Source of the DNA: Candidatus Omnitrophota bacterium
Lineage (GTDB): Bacteria > Omnitrophota > Gorgyraeia > 2-02-FULL-51-18 > JAGOUK01
Direction of reading: 5' to 3'
DNA: 13,088 nt
NCBI GenBank assembly: GCA_018061225.1
Contig: JAGOUK010000014.1
Span: 1 to 13,088 of the forward strand
Below are positions 1 through 8,500 of the stretch, one piece after another. A program made the translations under genes and the position numbers. Positions within the stretch are counted from its first letter, which is position 1; every line of letters starts with the position of its first letter. The notes under the pieces are model-generated. The model searched no databases, was not told the origin of the DNA, and saw only the letters and a list, made by a program, of their open reading frames with translations.

Positions 1-542
1 ACGACGAGCAGCTTCTTCGGGAGTTCTTCCAGCTCCAGCGCCCCGGTGGAATCCATGATGCGCTTATTGCCGAGATCGAACGCGGCGGGCATCGCGGGTT
101 TAGAACCGACCGCGAGAATGGCTTTTTTAAATTTGATAAATTGCTGACCCTTGGCCGTTTCGACGCGCAGGGTATTGGAGTCTTCAAAATATCCGCGGCC
201 ATGCACAACTTCAACGCCGCGGCCCTTGGCGAGCTGAGTGATTCCGCCCGACAACTTGGTGATGACCGACATTTTCCATTCACGGAGCTTGGCCAGTTCG
301 ATCTTGGGTTCGGCAAATGTCACGCCGCGGATCTCACCCGACTCACGGGTCTCGTCAACGAGCTTGGCCACGTGCAGCAGAGCCTTGGACGGGATACAGC
401 CGCGGTTGAGACACACGCCGCCCAGACGCTCGTCCATTTCGACCAGCGTGACCTTCTTGCCGTGATCGGCCGCGAAAAAAGCCGCCGCATAGCCGCCGGG
501 GCCGGCGCCGAGAACCAACACTTCCGTCTGCATTGCGTCCAT
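1..542 (-). CDS. lpdA: Dihydrolipoyl dehydrogenase (E3), N-terminal part, cut by window edge
   Basis: This is the E3 flavoprotein of the pyruvate dehydrogenase complex. It reoxidises the dihydrolipoyl group on AceF with FAD and a redox disulfide and passes the electrons to NAD+. I translated 180 codons, MDAMQTEVLVLGAGPGG onward. The FAD dinucleotide motif GAGPGG is at residues 12-17, with an acidic residue (E35) ending the next strand. The redox pair C44/C49 sits in CLNRGCIPSK; most E3 enzymes have Val where this one has Arg. A second FAD-contact motif, AILAVGSKP, is at about 141-149. There is no N-terminal lipoyl domain, unlike some E3 proteins. The start at 542 lies 2 nt after the aceF stop, with an AGGG ribosome site about 9 nt upstream inside aceF. 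A second in-frame ATG at 533 is possible. Only about 40% of a usual E3 (around 470 residues) is present; the rest lies beyond position 1. Confidence 0.96.
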   Translation of the reverse strand, partial: MDAMQTEVLVLGAGPGGYAAAFFAADHGKKVTLVEMDERLGGVCLNRGCIPSKALLHVAKLVDETRESGEIRGVTFAEPKIELAKLREWKMSVITKLSGGITQLAKGRGVEVVHGRGYFEDSNTLRVETAKGQQFIKFKKAILAVGSKPAMPAAFDLGNKRIMDSTGALELEELPKKLLV

Positions 543-544
543 GC

Positions 545-1846
545 TTATAACCCTAATTCTTTTTCGGTCAGACCTTCGATGGTCTCGACCAGTGTGCGGA
601 TGAAGCGGGCGCCATCAGCTCCGTCGATCACGCGGTGATCGTACGACACGCCGATCGGCAGCATCGTGCGGGCGACGATTTTCTCGTCCTTAACAACCGG
701 TTTGACGACGCCTTTTCCGAGAGCGAGTATCGCCACTTCGGGACGGTTGATGATCGGCGTGAAGAAAGTTCCGCCGATACCGCCGAGATTCGAAATCGTG
801 AACGAACCGCCCTTGAGGTCATCCGGAGCGATCTTACGGGAGCGGGTCTTTTCGGCAAGTTCTCCGAGCTCTTTGGAGAGTTCGGCGATTCCCTTTTTGT
901 CCGCGTCCTTCAGAACGGGAACGATAAGTCCTGCTTCGGAGTCGACCGCGACGCCGAGATTAAAATACTTTTTGTAGACCAATTCTTCCGTGACTTCATC
1001 GAGACTGGCGTTGAAGATCGGATGCTTCTGCAGCGCCTTCACGACGGCCTTGAGCAGGAGGATCGTCACGGTGAGCTTACCGCCTTTTTTCTCCACCTTG
1101 GCGGCGAGCTTTTTGCGCAGGGCCAACAAATCGGTGATATCCGCTTCATCAAATTGAGTGACATGCGGAATGGTCTGCCAGGATTCCTGCATCCGCTGAC
1201 CGATGAGCTTGCGGAGTGAAGTGAGAGATTTTTTCTCAACGGCGCCCCATTTGGAGAAGTCGACGCTGACTTTGGGCGCGGATGCGGCTGCGGCGGGCGC
1301 GGCGGCTGCGGCAGGAGCGTGAGCGGCCGGCTGATTTAAAAGTGTCTGAAGATGCTGCACATAGGCGCGCAGATCCCCCATCGAGATGCGGCCGCCGGCT
1401 TCGGTTCCTTGAACGCGCGTCAGATCAATGCCCAGGTCCATAGCCATGCGGCGGATCGTCGGCGACGCGGCGGGCGGGAAGCCCGAGGCGGAAGCGTACT
1501 GATACGCGCCGGCGGGTGCCGCGGCAGGAACGGCAACACGGGCGGCGGCGGGGGCGGCGTAACCGACGGCAGGCGCGGACGGTGTCGCGGCGGCAGGCGC
1601 CGAAGTCCCAGAACCCGCTCCATCCAGCGTCAGAATGAGGTGGCCCACGCTGACCTTATCCCCTTCTTTCACGCCGATCTTAGAAACAACTCCCGCTTCA
1701 GATGAAGGGATCGGGGCGACGGCTTTGTCCGTTTCGAGCTCGATCATCGTCTGGTCTTTTTCGATGCGGTCACCGACCTTCACGAGGATCGAAACGACAG
1801 TGCCGGTGTTCACGCCTTCAGAAAGCTGGGGGAGTCTGATATCCAT
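545..1846 (-). CDS. aceF: Dihydrolipoamide acetyltransferase (E2 core of pyruvate dehydrogenase)
   Basis: This is the 433-residue E2, which takes the acetyl group from E1 on a swinging lipoyl arm and transfers it to CoA. Domains in order: one lipoyl domain (about 1-76) with the lipoylated lysine K41 in ELETDKA; an Ala/Pro-rich linker (about 77-125); a peripheral-subunit-binding domain (about 127-163, SPTIRRMAMDLGID); a second Ala/Pro linker (about 172-192); and the catalytic acyltransferase domain (about 203-433). The active-site motif DHRVIDG carries H404 and D408. Only one lipoyl domain is present, where E. coli AceF has three. The frame is open further upstream to 2020, but that part lies over the aceE tail in another frame and reads as low-complexity basic residues. 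The ATG at 1846 has a good AAGGA site and gives a canonical lipoyl-domain start (MDIRLPQLSEG). The gene lies between aceE and lpdA with gaps of 13 and 2 nt. The neighbouring AceE and the lack of a branched-chain E1 argue for acetyl rather than branched-chain or succinyl transfer. Confidence 0.95.
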   Translation of the reverse strand: MDIRLPQLSEGVNTGTVVSILVKVGDRIEKDQTMIELETDKAVAPIPSSEAGVVSKIGVKEGDKVSVGHLILTLDGAGSGTSAPAAATPSAPAVGYAAPAAARVAVPAAAPAGAYQYASASGFPPAASPTIRRMAMDLGIDLTRVQGTEAGGRISMGDLRAYVQHLQTLLNQPAAHAPAAAAAPAAAASAPKVSVDFSKWGAVEKKSLTSLRKLIGQRMQESWQTIPHVTQFDEADITDLLALRKKLAAKVEKKGGKLTVTILLLKAVVKALQKHPIFNASLDEVTEELVYKKYFNLGVAVDSEAGLIVPVLKDADKKGIAELSKELGELAEKTRSRKIAPDDLKGGSFTISNLGGIGGTFFTPIINRPEVAILALGKGVVKPVVKDEKIVARTMLPIGVSYDHRVIDGADGARFIRTLVETIEGLTEKELGL

Positions 1847-1853
1847 GATGATT

Positions 1854-1858
1854 TCCTT
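1854..1858 (-). promoter_or_regulatory. Ribosome binding site of aceF
   Basis: AAGGA on the minus strand ends 7 nt before the ATG at 1846 and lies just after the aceE stop codon (1862-1860). It decides the aceF start in favour of 1846 over the longer open frame reaching 2020. Confidence 0.75.
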
Positions 1859-1859
1859 T

Positions 1860-4601
1860 TTACTGATAGAAGGGAAAAACTTTTTCGGGATCCACGCCGA
1901 GATCTTTGATGGCCTGCGTGACAAGCTTCTTGTCGACCAGGCCCTTTTTCGAAAGCGCGTAAAGCGTTGCGATGACCGTGGATTCGGCGTCCACTTCGAA
2001 GAAGCGGCGGAGATTCGCACGGGTTTCGCTGCGGCCGAAGCCGTCGGTGCCGAGCGTCGTCAATCCGCCGGGCACCCACGGCGCGATCTGGTCGGCCAAA
2101 ATTTTCATGTTATCCGAAACGGCCACGAACACGCCTTCTTCCTTGGCTAAAATGTCCTGAAGATAAGAAGTTCTGGGCTTCTCCGACGGGTGCAGCATAT
2201 TCCAACGCTCGGTGTTCAGCGTCTCGTGGCGTAGGCGGCGGTAGCTGGTCGCGCTCCAGACGTCGGCGCTCACGCCGTATTTGTCAGCGAGAATCTCCTG
2301 AGCCTTGAGCGCCTGAAGAATAATGGCGCCAGAACCGAAGATTTGGGCGCGGAGTTTCTTTCCGGCGGGTCCCGGCTTAAACTTATAGAGCCCTTTGATG
2401 ATTCCTTCTTCGGCGCCGGCGGGCATCGCGGGCATGGGGTAATTTTCGTTGTGCAGCGTGATGTAGTAGTAGATCTCTTCGCCTTCGACATACATTTTCT
2501 GCATGCCGTCTTTGACGATCACGGCGATCTCATACGCAAAGGCGGGATCATACGCGCGAATGGTCGGGATGGTGCTGGCGATGAGATGGCTGTGGCCGTC
2601 CTGGTGCTGCAAGCCTTCACCATTCAGAGTCGTGCGGCCGGCGGTCGCGCCGAGCACAAAGCCCTTGGTGCGGGTGTCAGCGGCCTGCCAAAGCAAATCC
2701 CCGACGCGCTGGAAGCCGAACATCGAATAGTAGATGAAGAACGGTATCATTTGCACCGCGTGAGTCGAGTAGGAAGTTCCCGCCGCGATAAACGAGGCCA
2801 TCGAACCGGCTTCGTTGATCCCCTCTTCGAGAACTTGTCCGTCTTTTTCCTCACGGTAGTAAATCAGGGATTCCTTGTCGACAGGCTCGTACTTTTGGCC
2901 ATGCGGCGAATAGATGCCGACGGAGCGGAAAAGGGTTTCCATGCCGAAGGTGCGCGCTTCGTCCGGAATGATCGGAACGACCTGACGGCCGATCGATTTG
3001 TCGCGGATCATCTTAGACAGGATGCGGACAAAAGCCATCGTGGTCGAGACTTCGCTCTCAGCAGATCCTTTGGTGAATTCTTCGTAGAAGTCCGCGGCCG
3101 GCACGGCAAGCGGCTTGGAGTTGTTACGGCGGTCGGGCAGCATCGAACCCAGGCGCTTGCGGACATCCTTAAGGTATTTGGCTTCGGGGCTGTCCGGCTC
3201 GGGACGGTAGAACGGCGTGTTGACGACATCCTCATCCGAGATGGGGACCTGGAAGCGCGCGCGGAACTCGCGGAGTTCCTTCTCGTTCATTTTTTTCTGC
3301 TGATGCGAAATATTTTTGCCTTCACCGGCTTCTCCGAGGCCGTACCCCTTGACGGTCTTGGCGAGGATGACAGTCGGCTGACCCTTGTGTTTCAGCGCCG
3401 CGTCGAAAGCCGCGTAGACCTTTTGGGGATCATGTCCGCCGCGCTTGAGTTTCTTGAGCTGCTCGTCGGTGAGATGATTCACGAGCTTCAGCAACTCGGG
3501 ATATTTGCCGAAGAATTCTTTGCGAATGTAGCTGCCCGGCTCAACAATATATTTTTGGTATTCCCCGTCGCAAACCTCACCCATGCGCTTGACCAGAAGC
3601 CCTGTCTTATCCGCCTTGAGCAACTCATCCCACTCGGAACCCCAGATCAGCTTGACCACGTTCCAGCCGTTGCCGCGGAACACGCCTTCAAGCTCCTGTA
3701 TGACTTTGCCGTTGCCGCGGACCGGGCCGTCGAGACGCTGGAGGTTGCAATTGACGATGAAGGTCAGGTTATCAAGATTTTCGCGCGCGGCGATGGACAG
3801 CGCGCCCAGCGTTTCGACTTCATCCACTTCGCCGTCGCCGACAAAGCAGTACACATGCGGTTCTTCTTCGGGTTTCCAGTTGACCAGGCCGCGGGCCTTC
3901 AGATAACGGTTGAAGCGGGCCTGATAGATCGACGTGATCGGCGCGAGTCCCATCGAAACAGCCGGGAACTGCCAAAACTTGGGCATGAGATACGGGTGCG
4001 GGTAGGAAGAAAGTCCTCCGCCTTCAGCCAGCTCCATACGAAAATGCTGGAGATGATGCGCTTCGAGACGGCCTTCAATGAAGGCGCGGGCATAAGGCCC
4101 GGGCGACGCATGGCCCTGGAAGTAAACCTGATCGGCAGGCCGGTCGGTATCGTAGCCGCGAAAAAAGTGATTGTAGGCGACATCGATGATAGTCGCGGAA
4201 GAAGCGATGGTGGAGATGTGGCCGCCGAGACCGTTGTTCACGCGATTGGCGTTAACGACCATCGCCATCGCGTTCCAGCGGAGATAGCTCTTGATGCGGC
4301 GCTCGATCTCACGGTCGCCCGGATAAACGGGTTCCTTCTCGACAGTCACCGTGTTCACGTAAGGAGAGCTCACCGACTGGGGTACATTCAATCCCTGATC
4401 CCGCAGGCGCGCCGCAAGAAACGCGACCATCTCGGAAGCGCGCTCATCGGGCTGGTCCTTAAGAACGAGCTCAAGCGTTTCAATGAGCTTAAGCGCCTTG
4501 ACCGTTTCGGGCGGAAAAGGGGCGTTCAAGGCGCTGGCAAGCGCCGACTGAGCGGCATCCACGACGGCCGGCTGAACATTGGGACCAGGTGTTGGATTCA
4601 T
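1860..4601 (-). CDS. aceE: Pyruvate dehydrogenase E1 component, homodimeric type
   Basis: This is the 913-residue thiamine-diphosphate E1 that decarboxylates pyruvate and reductively acetylates the lipoyl arm of AceF. Its length and motifs match the homodimeric AceE family (E. coli AceE is 887 residues) rather than the alpha2-beta2 E1. The ThDP/Mg motif begins GDGEVDEVE at residue 255 and ends at NCN (284-286), followed by the family signature QRLDGPVRGNGK. Other AceE hallmarks are SYLRWNAMAMV (about 105-115), YFQGHASPGPYARAF (about 160-174, with H164) and the C-half segment LNGEGLQHQDGHSH, whose histidines correspond to the E. coli active-site loop. The ATG at 4601 is the only sensible start, but no clear Shine-Dalgarno sequence is visible just before it. 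The first 35 residues are Ala/Pro-rich and poorly conserved, so a slightly later start cannot be excluded. It is the first gene of the aceE-aceF-lpdA operon and has its own promoter at 4649-4677. Confidence 0.97.
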   Translation of the reverse strand: MNPTPGPNVQPAVVDAAQSALASALNAPFPPETVKALKLIETLELVLKDQPDERASEMVAFLAARLRDQGLNVPQSVSSPYVNTVTVEKEPVYPGDREIERRIKSYLRWNAMAMVVNANRVNNGLGGHISTIASSATIIDVAYNHFFRGYDTDRPADQVYFQGHASPGPYARAFIEGRLEAHHLQHFRMELAEGGGLSSYPHPYLMPKFWQFPAVSMGLAPITSIYQARFNRYLKARGLVNWKPEEEPHVYCFVGDGEVDEVETLGALSIAARENLDNLTFIVNCNLQRLDGPVRGNGKVIQELEGVFRGNGWNVVKLIWGSEWDELLKADKTGLLVKRMGEVCDGEYQKYIVEPGSYIRKEFFGKYPELLKLVNHLTDEQLKKLKRGGHDPQKVYAAFDAALKHKGQPTVILAKTVKGYGLGEAGEGKNISHQQKKMNEKELREFRARFQVPISDEDVVNTPFYRPEPDSPEAKYLKDVRKRLGSMLPDRRNNSKPLAVPAADFYEEFTKGSAESEVSTTMAFVRILSKMIRDKSIGRQVVPIIPDEARTFGMETLFRSVGIYSPHGQKYEPVDKESLIYYREEKDGQVLEEGINEAGSMASFIAAGTSYSTHAVQMIPFFIYYSMFGFQRVGDLLWQAADTRTKGFVLGATAGRTTLNGEGLQHQDGHSHLIASTIPTIRAYDPAFAYEIAVIVKDGMQKMYVEGEEIYYYITLHNENYPMPAMPAGAEEGIIKGLYKFKPGPAGKKLRAQIFGSGAIILQALKAQEILADKYGVSADVWSATSYRRLRHETLNTERWNMLHPSEKPRTSYLQDILAKEEGVFVAVSDNMKILADQIAPWVPGGLTTLGTDGFGRSETRANLRRFFEVDAESTVIATLYALSKKGLVDKKLVTQAIKDLGVDPEKVFPFYQ

Positions 4602-4644
4602 CTTAAAATAGGGTACTTTTTGGTTAAAAAAATCTTTTCGAGTG

Positions 4645-4666
4645 CCCCAATTTACATGATTTGGGG
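4645..4666. repeat. Inverted repeat CCCCAA-N10-TTGGGG, candidate operator
   Basis: Perfect 6-bp half-sites (4645-4650 and 4661-4666) are separated by 10 bp, so their centres lie 16 bp apart. The left arm overlaps the predicted -10 box of the aceE promoter, where a bound repressor would block transcription. The symmetry is seen directly; an operator role is inference and no regulator gene is in the window. An arm this short with a 10-nt loop could also form a weak RNA hairpin only if transcription started upstream of it. Confidence 0.4.
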
Positions 4667-4677
4667 GGTTCTATCAA
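4649..4677 (-). promoter_or_regulatory. Sigma70-like promoter for the aceE-aceF-lpdA operon
   Basis: On the minus strand the -35 box TTGATA (4677-4672, 5 of 6 consensus bases) is followed by a 17-bp spacer and the -10 box TAAATT (4654-4649, 4 of 6). Transcription would begin near 4642, giving a leader of about 40 nt before the aceE ATG. It is the best -35/-10 pair I see in the 160-bp divergent region. Confidence 0.6.
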
Positions 4678-4745
4678 CTAAATATGAGCCCTCCGAAAGC
4701 GGATGACGCCTGATCGGGAGGAGTTAGGGTTTTGGGGGGCGGGGT

Positions 4746-4754
4746 TGATATACT
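4746..4754 (+). promoter_or_regulatory. Extended -10 promoter element before the lipoate ligase gene
   Basis: The bases TGATATACT give an extended -10 (TG, one base, then TATACT, 5 of 6 consensus bases). No good -35 box lies at 16-18 bp, which an extended -10 promoter can do without. Transcription would start about 7 nt downstream, at or next to the ATG at 4762, implying a leaderless or nearly leaderless mRNA. Confidence 0.4.
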
Positions 4755-4761
4755 GACCGCC

Positions 4762-5484
4762 ATGAAACGCTTGGATCTCACACTCCCCACCCCGGCCCAT
4801 AATTTAGCCTTGGATGAAGCTTTGCTGGAAGCGGCTGAAAACGGCACAGGTCCAGAAGTGCTGCGTTTTTGGGAATCAGACATCACTTTTGCGGTTCTTG
4901 GATATTCCCGCAAAGCGGCCGAGGACCTGGATGTGGAAGCATGCCAGAGGGATGGAGTGCCAATCCTGAGAAGACCGTCCGGAGGCGGAACCGTTCTACA
5001 AGGGCCCGGATGCCTTAATTTTGCGTTGATTTTGAGTCTCCATAGGGCCGCGGAACTCGGCACGATACAGAGCACCAACACCTGGGTTCTGGAGCGGACT
5101 GCCGCCGCTCTACGCCAAGAAATTCCGGGTGCTGGACAGAGAGGCATCTCAGACCTGGCGATTGATGGGAAAAAGTTTTCGGGCACGGCTCAGCGCCGAA
5201 AGCGTTCGCATATCCTCTTCCACGGAACGCTGCTTCACCGATTAGATATTGAAGCGGTCAAAAAATATATCGCCCACCCTGTCACCAAGGACCAGCCGGA
5301 CTACCGAGCCGGTCGGAAGCACGAGGAGTTCATGGCACAGCTGCCGGCCAAACCAGCCCGATTAAAAGATCTGATCAGCCTCGCTTGGGATGCTTCCGTG
5401 CCGATGGACAACGCTCCCTTAAAAGAAACCTCAGAACTTGTGCGGACCCGATATTCCCTCTCAGATTGGAATCTAAAATACTAG
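4762..5484 (+). CDS. Lipoate-protein ligase A family protein, single catalytic domain
   Basis: This 240-residue protein of the BPL/LplA/LipB fold attaches lipoate (or octanoate) to lipoyl-domain lysines. Visible motifs are RRPSGGGTVLQGPGCLN (70-85, the lipoyl-AMP binding loop), SDLAIDGKKFSGTAQRR (130-146, with K138 matching the catalytic lysine region of E. coli LplA) and HGTLL (154-158). It is about 100 residues shorter than E. coli LplA (337) and lacks the C-terminal accessory domain. Its only cysteines are C61 and C84, so the catalytic Cys near residue 150 of LipM/LipL octanoyltransferases is absent. That favours a ligase-type enzyme or a transferase working with a partner protein. The TTG at 4732 would add ten Gly-rich residues; I prefer the ATG at 4762, which starts directly with the family's first strand (MKRLDLTLPTPAHNLALDEA). 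It is divergent from the PDH operon, whose AceF is a plausible substrate. Family assignment is firm; the exact reaction is not. Confidence 0.87.
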   Translation: MKRLDLTLPTPAHNLALDEALLEAAENGTGPEVLRFWESDITFAVLGYSRKAAEDLDVEACQRDGVPILRRPSGGGTVLQGPGCLNFALILSLHRAAELGTIQSTNTWVLERTAAALRQEIPGAGQRGISDLAIDGKKFSGTAQRRKRSHILFHGTLLHRLDIEAVKKYIAHPVTKDQPDYRAGRKHEEFMAQLPAKPARLKDLISLAWDASVPMDNAPLKETSELVRTRYSLSDWNLKY

Positions 5485-5506
5485 CAGCCAGTAAGTCGTC
5501 ATAAAT

Positions 5507-5541
5507 AAAAAACCCCGGTGTTTTGCACCGGGGTTTTTTTT
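5507..5541. terminator. Bidirectional rho-independent terminator
   Basis: A GC-rich stem (CCCCGGTG at 5513-5520 pairing with CACCGGGG at 5526-5533) has a 5-nt loop (TTTTG), an A-tract before and an 8-T tract after. The hairpin with a following U-run therefore exists on both strands. It ends the ligase gene (stop at 5484) on the plus strand and the convergent giant gene (stop at 5559) on the minus strand. Confidence 0.92.
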
Positions 5542-5558
5542 AGAACCGAAACGCTGTA

Positions 5559-8500
5559 TTAGTTATTTGAACTGCCGTCGTTGGACGCGGTCGTGGCATT
5601 GGAAGTGCCGGCCGGCGCCGGAGCTTCTTCAACCTGAACCTGCCGCAAACCACCCTGACGGAATAGGCCTTGGAACATATTCCGGATAGGAAGCGTGTTG
5701 AACCCGCCTTGACCTGATTGATTCGGCTGCAGATTGGGGACGACAGTCGCCGGTGTTTGAGGGACAACGGGCGGCTGCTGAGCGGCCAATCGGGCAGCTT
5801 CCAGTCGTGCGGCTTCCAAGCGAGCTGCTTCGACCTCCGCAGCTGCAATTCTCGCGGCTTCCGCGCGGGCGGCAGCTTGGCGGATGGCTTCGGCCTGAGC
5901 GGCGGCCTGACGGGCAGCCTCGAGACGAGCGGCTTCGGCCTGAGCGGCGGCCTGAAGACGGGCTGCCTCTGCGGCCTGCTTCGCCCGAACCTCTTCGTCG
6001 TCGACCAAGGGCTGAGGAATAACCACGGGAGTCGGCCGGCGAGTTTCAATCGGAGTCACGATTACATCCAGCTCCGAAACAACATTGGTTTCGACGTAAG
6101 GAACTTCCATCGCTCTGGCGTTCTCGCTTTGAGTGGCCGCGATCATCGGAAGCACTTCCGTCTCAGTGGGTCTCACCTGACCATAGGATCCGAAGTACTG
6201 AGATTCTTTGAGGAAGAGCTCATAATTTCCGGACATATCTTTGTTGAAAGCGGGCAGATTGCCGCCGCCAGCGATGCCGTTGTTCACCTGAACGATACCA
6301 GGCGGAACATTCGCAAACTGCAGGCCGTCACGGGTGATATTGCTGTGAATATTGACGGAGTTTCCGTTGATCTCGCCGCCGGCAAAAATCGTGATCGACT
6401 CACCTCTCGAGATCAGGTGAAGCGGAAGATCCGGCGTTCCCAGTGTACCGGTGCGGGCGAACAGAACAATGTTCTGCGCGGTCAGATCATCCGACGGAAG
6501 CGAACCGCCAAAGATCGACCCGCCCATATCCAGCGAAGCCCCCTGACCAACCGTGTTGTTCTCGATCGTCAGATTGCCGATACCGGTCAGATTTAAAGCG
6601 CCGGCGATATTCGCATTCTGCAAAAGCGTGTTCGGTCCGGTTAGATTCAGGTTCGCTGTACCGCCCGTGGTGAGAGGTCCCACTGTGGCCGCGTTCACTT
6701 CAACCGGATTCGCCAGAGCTCCGATATCACCCGCAGCCGTTGCCGCGAAGGTGTTCGCAGTGATGTTATTCGTCACCAGCGGAGCGTCGTTCGTATCCAG
6801 GATGTCACCGTTGGCGCCGCCGTTGCCGGCCGCGTTGATGGTGACATTACCCACGATCGCATCGGCATTACTGTCCCCGTTGACTTCGGCGATATTAGCA
6901 TCACCGTCGGCGGTCAGGGTGATATTGCCGGCCTGTGAGCGGAAGGAGGATCCGGGGGCCATGGTGATGTCTCCACCCGCATTCCCCGTACCGGAAGTCG
7001 CATTGATCGCGCCGGTACCCGTGGTAGAAACAGATGAAGCTCCGTTAACCAGGATCTCGTCACCCGCGCTTAAGCTCATGATGCCGTTACCACCGGTGTT
7101 GGCAATATTCGCGTTGACGATGATGCTATCCCCGAGCGCGGCGCCGTTACCGGTCAACGTGGTGTTACCGCCGCCGGTGTTGGCGATGGCCTCATTCACC
7201 GTGATCGATGAATTGCCGATGATACGCACGTCCCCGCCGGCATTTTGAATGCCGGTGATGGCTCCGTCGACATTGCCGATTTCAAGCGCGCCCGTGTTGT
7301 TCGTAAAAATCCCGCCGGTGCCGTTCGACGCTTCCATGCGGCTCACCGTCGTTTCCAATTCATCCGCGGCGGACCCGATACCAGTTCCGGCGGTCATGGA
7401 GAGGTTTTGACCGGTGATATTCATAAGGGCTGCGTTCACGTCAGTGATTGCGCCGGCCCTGGCCCGAACGGTCACATTCCCGAGTGTCGCATCAGCATTG
7501 CTATTCGCGTTGATCGCATCGATCGCCGCGTTGTCGCGCGCGTCGGCCAGAATATTGCCATCCTGAGACAGGATTGAGCTGCCAAGTCCCATGGTCAAAT
7601 CACCGCCCGCATTGCCGTCTTGATTAAAGACGGTTTCGGAGTCGGTCAAATTTTCACCCGCGAGCGCGTTCACAGCTCCGCTTCCTGCCGCGGAAGCCGA
7701 AACGCCCGGAGCAAAAGTCAGCGTATCCCCCGCTGCTAAAGTAATGTTGCCATTACCGCCTGTCGCGGAGACATTCGCGTTCAGCGTGAGGTCGTTGGCG
7801 GCTGCATTGCCATTGGAGGCCAAAAGAACCTGCCCTCCGCCAACTGCCGAAACCAACTGATTCACGGTCATGGAGCCCGTAGCGGTCGTGATGAGGTCTC
7901 CGCCCGCCGTGGTCGAGAGCCCCGTAATTACGCGGCCGTCGGCCATGGGGATCTCGGTGAGCTGGGTGATTGTGACATCACCGGTGTTTGAGATAAAAAG
8001 ACCGCCCGCATCGGCAACGGCCGCGAGATTTGCCGCGGACGTTTCAAGACGATCTGCGGTAGTCGCGATGCTTGTACCGGCTTGGATCAAAAGATCTTTG
8101 GCCGTGATGTTGAGGGCTGCGGCATTTGCATCCGTGATGCTGCCGGTCCGGGCGCGCAGCGCCACGTCACCGACGGTTGCATCCGCGTTCGAATTGGCGT
8201 TCACTTCGCTTAGGGCTAGTGAATCCCGCGCATCAACGCGAATACTGCCATCCTGAGAGCGGATAAAGGACGCGGCATTCATCGTCACATCGCCGGTAGC
8301 TCCGCCGTCCCGATTAAACACGGTCTCAGAGTCCGTCAAATTTTCTCCGGCGAGCACGTTCACCGCGCCGGAACCGGCAGCGTTGATCGATCCGGCGGCA
8401 TTCATGTCGACGCTCTCATTCGCGGCAACAGTGATGTTTCCATTGCCGCCCGAGGCCGCTACAGCCGCGTTCACGTTAACGTTGGCACCCGCGCCGCGGG

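Noticed and set aside
1847..2020. Upstream extension of aceF to 2020
   Set aside because: It lies over the aceE coding end, gives a basic low-complexity sequence unlike E2 N-termini, and a good ribosome site precedes the ATG at 1846.
2343..4706. Long plus-strand open frame of 787 codons opposite aceE
   Set aside because: It is the antisense of a strongly conserved AceE, its translation matches no recognisable family, and the openness comes from the codon bias of the real gene.
4762..5484. LipM/LipL-type octanoyltransferase or biotin ligase
   Set aside because: No cysteine lies after residue 84, so the transferase nucleophile is missing. The RRPSGGG and GKKFSGTAQ motifs fit LplA better than BirA. 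The transferase option is disfavoured but not excluded.
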